64,000 nt of DNA. It comes from Candidatus Accumulibacter similis. Lineage in GTDB: Bacteria; Pseudomonadota; Gammaproteobacteria; Burkholderiales; Rhodocyclaceae. A program made the translations under genes and the position numbers. Shown here one piece after another: positions 54,282 through 60,853 of this stretch. The first letter of the stretch is position 1. Every line of letters begins with the position of its first letter. The stretch spans positions 3,592,415-3,656,414 of the forward strand of contig CP054595.1 of assembly GCA_013347225.1 (NCBI GenBank), read 5' to 3'. The notes under the pieces are model-generated. The model was given only the letters and a program-made list of their open reading frames with translations, did no database searches and was not told the DNA's origin.

Positions 54282-54428
54282 CGGTCTCTCCGTGCGCTGC
54301 GCGAGTAGCCGATGGTAACGCGCTCATCGATCCCGGTCCAGATCAGGTGCTCGATCAGCACAACGGCCTGGTCCGGGGCAATGCGGCCAGCGGCCAGCGC
54401 GGCGTTGTGCCTGCGCAAGTCGATGCGC

Positions 54429-54825
54429 CTTCAACGAAGCCTGCCCCGAAGGGCAGGATGCGGCATGTCGAGCGGCCTGGTGTCCATCTCGACCGCGACC
54501 CTTCAACGAAGCCTGCCCCGAAGGGCGGGATGCGGCTCACATGCCACCGCAAGTCCATTATCTTCAGGCACCTTCAACGAAGCCTGCCCCGAAGGGCAGG
54601 ATGCGGCGGCAATTCCTCCGTTGCGACGTTGGGCGACATCGCAACCTTCAACGAAGCCTGCCCCGAAGGGCAGGATGCGGCATCGGCGCGGTGTTGGTCA
54701 TCGCGCTGATCGCGACGCTTCAACGAAGCCTGCCCCGAAGGGCAGGATGCGGCTGCGCGTTTTCTGGATCGTTGGCGAGAACCTTGACGCTTCAACGAAG
54801 CCTGCCCCGAAGGGCAGGATGCGGC
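54429..54825 (-). CRISPR. CRISPR array, six 36-bp repeats and five spacers
   Basis: Repeats begin at 54429, 54501, 54572, 54646, 54718 and 54790 (36 bp each); spacers are 36, 35, 38, 36 and 36 bp. Each repeat has a 7-bp stem, CCTGCCC / GGGCAGG. In minus orientation the loop is UUCG and the repeat ends in CGTTGAAG, a likely crRNA 5' handle. The repeat at 54501 has one A-to-G change in the stem. Decay at the low-coordinate side (variant at 54501, orphan copy at 53864) implies the leader is at the high-coordinate side, next to the cas8 gene, so the array is read on the minus strand like the cas operon. Confidence 0.95.
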
Positions 54826-54928
54826 TCCTCTGCGGCAGCCGTTTGATTCTGCAACCCATTCCCCGCAGCGTGCGCGAACCTGGCCGAGCCACGCAGTCCA
54901 CCGTGCCTGCCGGCACTCATTCTCCGCC
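54826..54928 (-). promoter_or_regulatory. Probable CRISPR leader
   Basis: The 103 bases between the cas8 stop and the first repeat (minus orientation). It is less GC-rich than the surroundings near the repeat (GGTTGCAGAATCAAACGG). No clear promoter was found. Its role is inferred from array polarity only. Confidence 0.35.
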
Positions 54929-55792
54929 TCAAACGATCAATATTCCACGGGTTGCGCCGCGCGCGGACCTGGCGGGATCTCGCCGGTCGCCGGCGGTTCG
55001 CGCAACCAGCGGTGCCGCCCAGCCGAGCACACCGCCGTAGTCGCTGCTGCCGATTCGCTCGCAGCGCCATTGGCGAACCCCCAGCGCCCTCGCCTCGCGC
55101 ACGTCGAGTTCGCCCGCGCCGAGGATCAGCGCGCGCAGGCCGTCGGCGCCGAGCCATTCGGCGCACGTCGGGTAGACCCAGTGGCGGCGGTCCATGCCGA
55201 CCGTTCGACCGTTGACCAGCGGCCAGAACGGCAGTGACTCCCAGGCCAGCCAATAGGCGCCGAGGACACCAAACTTGGGCGCCGCAGTCACCGCCTTCGC
55301 CGATGCAGCGGCATCGATCCGCGCCGCCGCATCCCAGCCCCAGGCCTGCAGCCCCTTGTCCTCGTAGCGCCAGGGGCCGAGCAGGGCCTCCGCCAGCTTG
55401 CCGCGAACGTCGTGCCGCTGCAGCGCGGCGATGACTTCGCGCGCATTGCTGATGAACAGATGCTTTCCACCGAGCAGCCGCAGACCGGTCGGCCGCAGTC
55501 CTGCCGCCGTCTCGGCAGCGTAGGCCAGCAGCCACTCGCCCGGCATCCGCTTCGCCAACTGCCGGTAGTGTTCGGCGCCGTCGATCTGCCGCGGGTCGTC
55601 GATGAGACCGAGTTCCGGCGACTGCGGGCGATCGGGCAGGCGCGCGGCGAGCGAGTCGATGACGTCTGCGTGCCACTCCAGCTCGGGATGTGGTCCTGTC
55701 CAGCGCAGCCTGGCGCCAGGCAGCAGCCGCAGGGCGCCATAGGCAGCCATCACCGCGACCGGGTTGTTGGCGCGCAGGGCGCTCAGTTCCAT
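54929..55792 (-). CDS. cas8: Type I-G Cas8-like small large-subunit protein (Csb3/Cas3-extension type)
   Basis: A 287-residue protein starting MELSALRANNPVAVMAAYGALRLL, the N-terminal pattern shared by I-G (former I-U) Cas8-type proteins (ALR.NP...AA.G.LRLL). It would recognise the PAM and hold the Cascade foot. It is far shorter than the ~700-residue Csx17 Cas8 of other I-G systems and fits the short variant often named Csb3 or Cas3-extension. The start overlaps the cas3 stop by 10 bases. It is the last gene before the array. Assignment rests on context and the N-terminal motif. Confidence 0.7.
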   Translation of the reverse strand: MELSALRANNPVAVMAAYGALRLLPGARLRWTGPHPELEWHADVIDSLAARLPDRPQSPELGLIDDPRQIDGAEHYRQLAKRMPGEWLLAYAAETAAGLRPTGLRLLGGKHLFISNAREVIAALQRHDVRGKLAEALLGPWRYEDKGLQAWGWDAAARIDAAASAKAVTAAPKFGVLGAYWLAWESLPFWPLVNGRTVGMDRRHWVYPTCAEWLGADGLRALILGAGELDVREARALGVRQWRCERIGSSDYGGVLGWAAPLVARTAGDRRDPARSARGATRGILIV

Positions 55793-58164
55793 GCCTGCTC
55801 CTCGGCGCTCACCGCCCAGTCGGCAAGCCGCAGCAGCGCTTCGAGATAGGCGAGTCCCCAGGCGCCGTAGCTGCGCTGCAGCTCGCCGGTTTCCTCGGCC
55901 CAGTCGCCGAGTCGCCGCCAGAGGCCGATGTCCGGCGCCGCCGGCAGCAACGGCCGCCCATGGCCGTGGTGCGTGCCGACCAAGTGACGCACCAGCGGGT
56001 CCTTCTGGTGCACGGCCGATGCCATCTCGTGCCGCCAGCCGCGCGGCAGCGTCAGCCAGCGGCTGTCGCTGCCGGGGCCCTTGGCCAGCAGCAGCGAACC
56101 GTCGCCACCCACCATCGCCTGCCAGCGGCGATCCTGCTTGCCGGTGTCGTGGCCCGCGCCGGCGCGGCGCAGGGCGTCGACCAGCTCATCGGCGAGCCCG
56201 CTGCCGGCGGCGAGCGCGGCGGCGCGCGTGCTCACCGCCTGCTGGTGTTGCGCCAGCGGGACCGCGCGCATGCCGCTCTCACTGCTCCATTCGGACGCGC
56301 GCAGGACGACGCAGCCGCCCGGGTAGGCCAGGACGCGACCCGGTTCGCCATCGAGGACGCCGCTGCGGCGTGCCAGCTCCCGCCAGTCGGCATCGGTCGC
56401 GTCGTCGTCCGCGAGCAGCGCGCCGATCTCGCCGGCCAGTTCGGGATGCACCTGCGGATGCAGGCGGACGCGCCGCACCGTATCGCCGACATCGCTGACC
56501 ATCGCCTGCGAGGTCGGCGCCCAGCCATAGGCGTCGCAGCCACCGGCGTCCGCCGGCAGCACCAGGGTATCGCCGGCCCGCGCCTCATCGCTGGCGATCA
56601 GCGCCGCTTCCTCGCCGTCCCAGCGCATGCATTGCTGCCGGTGCAGGTGCTCGCGTCCGACCGGCTCGCCGCCTTCGACATCGGCGACCGCCGCGCTCCA
56701 GCGCCGGAAGGCATGCAGCGCCACCGCCAACAGTTCGTGCTCTGCCGGCGGAGCGGCAAGCACCGCATCCGGCGACCAGTCGGCCCGCCAGCACAGATGG
56801 ACGTCGGCCGGCCCGCTGCGCCAGCCGTGCAGCCAGGGAGCGACGTCGATCCCGTGGCGGACCGAGGTTTGCGCCAGCAGGTTCACGTGCGCCGGCAACA
56901 GCAACGGCGCCACCGGCCGGTCCTCTGCCGGTGGCGGCCGTTCCGCCAGCGTGCGGTCCATGGCGCCAATGCCGAAATCGACCGTCGCCGGTTTGCCGCT
57001 GGCGACCCGATTCAACCATTTCCACGCCCGCTCGATTTCCTCGCCGTAGACCGGATCGGACTTGCCCGGCGGCTCCCGATGGACGACCACCGCGGGCGCA
57101 CTCGCCAGTTCGCCAAGGCGGTTGAGGCGCCCGCAGCGCTGTCGCAGCGCCGACAGCGATGCACACTCGCTGACGAGGGCATCCATGTCGAGGTCGGCGC
57201 CGACCTCGATCGTCTGCGTCGCGACGACGAACAGCGGCGCCCGCCGACTGCGGCTGCCGACCGCCATCCGCGGCAGGTACGCGGCGCTCAGTCGCGCCCG
57301 GTCGTATGGCCGGATGCGGCCGGTCAGGAGAACCGCTTCGCCATCGCCGGAGAGATGAGCGAACACCGCCCGCGCATGGTCGACCTGGTTGCAGACGACG
57401 GCCACCACCGCCGCGCCCTCTCGCCGCAGGCGCCGGGCTTCGGCGGCCAGTGCGTGCGCGAGGTCGGTCTCGGACGGCAGATGGCGCAGCACGGCCGGTT
57501 TGGCGGCGCTGAGCCGGCGTGCCAGCAACGGATGCTGCCAGTCGGCGTCGCTCAGGCCGTGGACTCGCGCTCCGCTCCACGTGGCCGACATCGGCAGCAC
57601 ACGCCACGGCAGCGCTACGGCGCTACCGCGCTGGCCGGCGACGCTGGCCAGCGTCTGCAGCAACGGCTGCACGATATGAACCTCATCGACGACGAAGAGC
57701 GCATCGTTGCCGAGCAACCCGGCGTGCATCGGCGCCGCCCGCGGGCTGATGCCGTAACCGCTGAAGAGCAGTCTCGAGCCTGCCTGATCGACGGTGGAGA
57801 CGATGATGGCCGGTCGCAGCGGATCCGCGAGCCAGCTTTCGTCGATGCTCAGGCCGCCGCGCATGGTGATGACCGCCGGCCGCTGCTCGATGGCGAGACT
57901 ATCGGCGAGCGCACGGGCGTAGTCGCTGACGCCGTCGACCACCAGACGGCGGTCGATGACATAGACCAGCCGCCTGGGGACCGCCAGTCCATGCAGGCGC
58001 GCCCACAACCAGACGTCGATCACCGCCGTCTTGCCGCTGCCGGTCGGCGGATCGAGCGCATCGGGCCAGTCGCGGGCGGCGATGCGCGCGGCCAGCGCCG
58101 CCCGCCACGGAAACGGCGAGTAGCCGTGCCGTTCTGCATACCAGGCGGAGAAATCGGGCGGCAT
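55783..58164 (-). CDS. cas3: Type I-G Cas3 helicase-nuclease with C-terminal HD domain
   Basis: A 793-residue effector that unwinds and degrades target DNA. Helicase motifs: Walker A GSGKT (residues 42-46), DEVH (160-163), SAT (193-195) and QRCGRLNR (342-349). The HD nuclease is at the C-terminus, as in I-G/I-U and unlike most type I Cas3: GHDTGK with His672-Asp673, RHE (711-713), HHGHG (732-736) and a final AD (781-782). All metal ligands appear intact. The ATG at 58164 overlaps the csb2 stop (TGATG); the open frame extending to 58794 lies inside csb2 and is not used. Confidence 0.93.
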   Translation of the reverse strand: MPPDFSAWYAERHGYSPFPWRAALAARIAARDWPDALDPPTGSGKTAVIDVWLWARLHGLAVPRRLVYVIDRRLVVDGVSDYARALADSLAIEQRPAVITMRGGLSIDESWLADPLRPAIIVSTVDQAGSRLLFSGYGISPRAAPMHAGLLGNDALFVVDEVHIVQPLLQTLASVAGQRGSAVALPWRVLPMSATWSGARVHGLSDADWQHPLLARRLSAAKPAVLRHLPSETDLAHALAAEARRLRREGAAVVAVVCNQVDHARAVFAHLSGDGEAVLLTGRIRPYDRARLSAAYLPRMAVGSRSRRAPLFVVATQTIEVGADLDMDALVSECASLSALRQRCGRLNRLGELASAPAVVVHREPPGKSDPVYGEEIERAWKWLNRVASGKPATVDFGIGAMDRTLAERPPPAEDRPVAPLLLPAHVNLLAQTSVRHGIDVAPWLHGWRSGPADVHLCWRADWSPDAVLAAPPAEHELLAVALHAFRRWSAAVADVEGGEPVGREHLHRQQCMRWDGEEAALIASDEARAGDTLVLPADAGGCDAYGWAPTSQAMVSDVGDTVRRVRLHPQVHPELAGEIGALLADDDATDADWRELARRSGVLDGEPGRVLAYPGGCVVLRASEWSSESGMRAVPLAQHQQAVSTRAAALAAGSGLADELVDALRRAGAGHDTGKQDRRWQAMVGGDGSLLLAKGPGSDSRWLTLPRGWRHEMASAVHQKDPLVRHLVGTHHGHGRPLLPAAPDIGLWRRLGDWAEETGELQRSYGAWGLAYLEALLRLADWAVSAEEQAWN

Positions 58165-59468
58165 CACGCCGGCACACCCCGGTCGTCGGCCGGGCGCAGC
58201 AAGCCCATGCCGAAGTGGCGCTCCTTGCCGACGAGCATCGGCCCGGCGACCCGCCGCGCGAATTTCAGCGCGACGTGCGTCCAGCGCCCGCGGCCGCGAG
58301 GACTGAATTCGTGCGCCGCCGCGACGCCGCGGAAGATCGACCGCTGTCCGACGGCGACGTCCAGCGGACGCGGGTAACCGGCGAGTTCGAGCGAGTCGGC
58401 GACGAGGTCTTCGACGCTCTCGCCGCGCTTCGGATGCCGGTCGAGAACGACCGGCGTCACCGACCCCCAGGTGCGTGCCGGCCGCGACCAGGTCGCGCGC
58501 GCCAGTCCCTGCGGCAGCTGCTGCCGCGCCGCGACGACGGACAGGTCGATAGCCAGGTGCCCGACGCGCACTTGCTGCACCTGCAGCAGCGGCAACAGAC
58601 AATCGGCGCGCGCATCGGCGTCGATCGCGCGCGGCAGCCACAGGCCGAGGCCGAGCACGTGACCGCGGGCGTGCGCGTGGCCGACGTCGGGGATGACGGC
58701 CCAGGCGGCGTGATCGCCGCCGTGGCCGTGCAGCAGGGGCGAAGCCGCGTCCCCCGCGCGGCTGAGGACGGCGGCGCGCAAGGCGGCTGCCCACTGCGCC
58801 GCGCGCCGGCTGTCGAGCAGCCGCTGCGGGCGCAGGGCGAGCAATTCACCCCACGGTGACGGCGCCACCCGGTCGACCACGTCGGTATAGCCCACCATGT
58901 CGGCGATGCCGGCGCGCCGTCCGGCGGCGAAGGCGGCATCGAGCTCGGCCAGCCGACCTGCCTGCGGCACGCGCAGCAGCGACTCGCCGGCCGGCGACGG
59001 CAGGAAACGATGCGGCAGCTCGGGAACCTGCTCTGCCAGTGAGACAACGACAGGAGTCTTCGCCCGCCCGAGATGGCTGACTCCGGCAGCGATGGCCGCC
59101 ACAGCGGGCTGCAGCGTGTCCGGCACGTCGCGCCAGATCAGGTAGACCGGATCGCTGATGCCGACTCGCACCGGATCGTGCTTGAGAACGTTGGTGCGCT
59201 TCCACGGCTGGCCGGTCGGTCGCTCCAGCCATGTCGCCGGCGGGTAGACCGAACCCGAGACGGCCGCTTCGGCAGCGGCAAAGACCAGTTCCGGCGCCGC
59301 CCCCTCGAGCGCCCGCAGCGGCTCCGGACTGATGCCGGAACCGTAGGCGGCAGCAACCAGCGCCTGGAACAGCCGATCGGGGTGCGGCGGCCACTCCGAT
59401 TGGCGATGTGCCGTCGGGTCGGCCGCGTGGTATACGCCATTGAGGAAGTCGATGCGCAGAACGAGCAT
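58164..59468 (-). CDS. csb2: Csb2, Cas5-Cas6 fusion of type I-G
   Basis: A 434-residue fusion. The N-terminal Cas5-like part (residues 1-~200) begins MLVLRIDFLNGVYHAAD with the diagnostic EWPPHPDRLFQALVAA segment. The C-terminal Cas6-like part contains HARGHVLGLGLWLPR and ends in a Gly-rich RNA-binding loop (GPMLVGKERHFGMGLL). It should process pre-crRNA and cap the crRNA 5' end. It overlaps both neighbours by TGATG, showing a tightly coupled operon. Confidence 0.92.
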   Translation of the reverse strand: MLVLRIDFLNGVYHAADPTAHRQSEWPPHPDRLFQALVAAAYGSGISPEPLRALEGAAPELVFAAAEAAVSGSVYPPATWLERPTGQPWKRTNVLKHDPVRVGISDPVYLIWRDVPDTLQPAVAAIAAGVSHLGRAKTPVVVSLAEQVPELPHRFLPSPAGESLLRVPQAGRLAELDAAFAAGRRAGIADMVGYTDVVDRVAPSPWGELLALRPQRLLDSRRAAQWAAALRAAVLSRAGDAASPLLHGHGGDHAAWAVIPDVGHAHARGHVLGLGLWLPRAIDADARADCLLPLLQVQQVRVGHLAIDLSVVAARQQLPQGLARATWSRPARTWGSVTPVVLDRHPKRGESVEDLVADSLELAGYPRPLDVAVGQRSIFRGVAAAHEFSPRGRGRWTHVALKFARRVAGPMLVGKERHFGMGLLRPADDRGVPA

Positions 59469-60565
59469 CAGTGGCTCCGCGCGACGAGTTGCTCCAGATT
59501 GTCGTCGGCCTTGAACAGCAAGGGCTCGGCCAGCGGGATGTCGGCGAGCGCCCGGCGCAGCGCGTCGCGGGCGTCCGCCAGGCTGACCTGCAGCGGCTCG
59601 GCACGGCCACTGCCACGGATCGCCCAGGGGATGGTCTCGGCCACCAGTTCGCAGTCACGCCGCAGGTCGAGGCCATCGTCGATCACCGCGGCAATGCCGT
59701 AGAGACCCATCAGCGCCAGCGCCGTGCGCGCGGCGACATCATGCCCGGCGTCGCCACCGAAATGGTAGCGCCGCAGGCGCGACAGACTGAGGGCGCCGGC
59801 AAGCCGGATATCCTCGACCAGGACGCCTTTCGTCGCGAGCGACGGGGCAATGTTGCCGTGATTGATTTCCGACGGCCGCAGCGCACCCTTCGGTGGCTTC
59901 TCTCCCTCGCCGACCAGACGGTACGAATCGCCATCGGAAATGACGGGACCGGCATCGAGGGTGATGCCCAGCGGATCGATGCGGCCGCCAGCGCGCTGGA
60001 TCGGCAGCGCATTGCTGCCGTAGATCTCGACGCTGACCGCCGCCGGCCAGCGTCGCTCGTTGCCGCTGCTGCCGTGCAGCCCGGTCGAGTCCCAACCGCC
60101 GAACAGCAGGACCGCCGGGTCATGACGCAACAGCGCCGATGCATCCGCCGGCGAGGCGGCGATGATCGCCCGCCCGACGTCCGTCTTGCGAAACGATTGC
60201 CCGGCCAGCGACGAGTCGCGCAGGATCGCGTCGTAAGCGCGGTGCGGCAGCTGCAGCGTGGACAGGCTCCTGCCGGCCACCTGCACGCGCAGCGGAGCGG
60301 ATGCGGCATGGTACTCCAGGATTGGCGGCCGCCGCGGCGGCGGCAGGGATAGAGCGGCGAGCAGTCGGGCTGCGAAAAAGGCAGCCCAGGCGTCCTGCGC
60401 GAGCGATCGAGCACGCAGCCGCAGTAGCGCCGCTGCCCTCCTGCGGTGGCGCAGCGCCGCGCCCGGCAGGGCCAGCGGCAAGCTGCCGGTAGCGAGTCGC
60501 GAACGGCAATGGCCCGGGCTGGCTGCCGCCGCCACCGAGCGTCGATCGGCAGCCGCGGCGCACAT
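59468..60565 (-). CDS. csb1: Csb1/Cas7 backbone protein of type I-G, N-terminal part abnormal
   Basis: From about residue 82 (near 60322) to the end the frame matches the Csb1/Cas7 family: TLQLPHRAYDAILRD, AVLLFGGWDST, SVEIYGSN, GGRIDPLG, and the C-terminal CELVAE and LTL/AL helices. Csb1 forms the crRNA-binding backbone. Residues 1-~80 are Ala/Arg-rich and lack the family N-terminus, including the usual SxxSQANRxE helix; no other frame supplies it. The frame is open upstream to the femAB-like stop at 60854 without any recognisable start. So the gene looks 5'-truncated or recombined, or has a divergent N-terminus. No strong ribosome binding site is visible. Confidence 0.7.
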   Translation of the reverse strand: MCAAAADRRSVAAAASPGHCRSRLATGSLPLALPGAALRHRRRAAALLRLRARSLAQDAWAAFFAARLLAALSLPPPRRPPILEYHAASAPLRVQVAGRSLSTLQLPHRAYDAILRDSSLAGQSFRKTDVGRAIIAASPADASALLRHDPAVLLFGGWDSTGLHGSSGNERRWPAAVSVEIYGSNALPIQRAGGRIDPLGITLDAGPVISDGDSYRLVGEGEKPPKGALRPSEINHGNIAPSLATKGVLVEDIRLAGALSLSRLRRYHFGGDAGHDVAARTALALMGLYGIAAVIDDGLDLRRDCELVAETIPWAIRGSGRAEPLQVSLADARDALRRALADIPLAEPLLFKADDNLEQLVARSH

Positions 60566-60853
60566 CGCTCGACGGGCGCCGTGGGCAAGCTCGGAGGCAC
60601 CAGTGCCATACCCGGATCGTCGCAGCGCGCGCCAGGCCGAACCGGCATCCTGCGCAGGCGCCGCAGCCGACTGCCTGCCGCCCGTGGCGGCCGCAGGCGA
60701 CGCGCGGCCGACCGTCAGCCGCCGCTGCCTTCCTCCGCCCTGCGCCGGCGGCTGAAACGGACACTGACGACATCCTGCAGCGCGTAGAGACCAGCGCCCT
60801 TGCCGAAAACCCTGGCCGGCGCGTAGCGTTCGAGCGCGGCGCGCCGGGCGGCG
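60566..60853 (-). other. Junction between the FemAB-like gene and csb1, with a coding-like fragment
   Basis: No complete gene fits here. One minus-strand frame (about 60715-60870) looks coding (LDAARRAALERYAPARVFGK, then a short Arg-rich end at 60715) but lacks a start and overlaps the end of the FemAB-like gene. It may be the 3' remnant of a lost gene or a shifted piece of the missing csb1 start; it does not resemble Csb1. Confidence 0.35.

Noticed and set aside
52016..54428. Possible prophage or integrative element around the accessory genes
   Set aside because: No integrase, transposase, structural phage gene, terminal repeat or tRNA attachment duplicate was seen; accessory character rests on gene content only.
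58165..58794. Upstream extension of cas3 in frame to 58794
   Set aside because: It lies inside csb2 and reads as Arg/Ala-rich noise; the ATG at 58164 overlapping the csb2 stop fits operon spacing and the family start.
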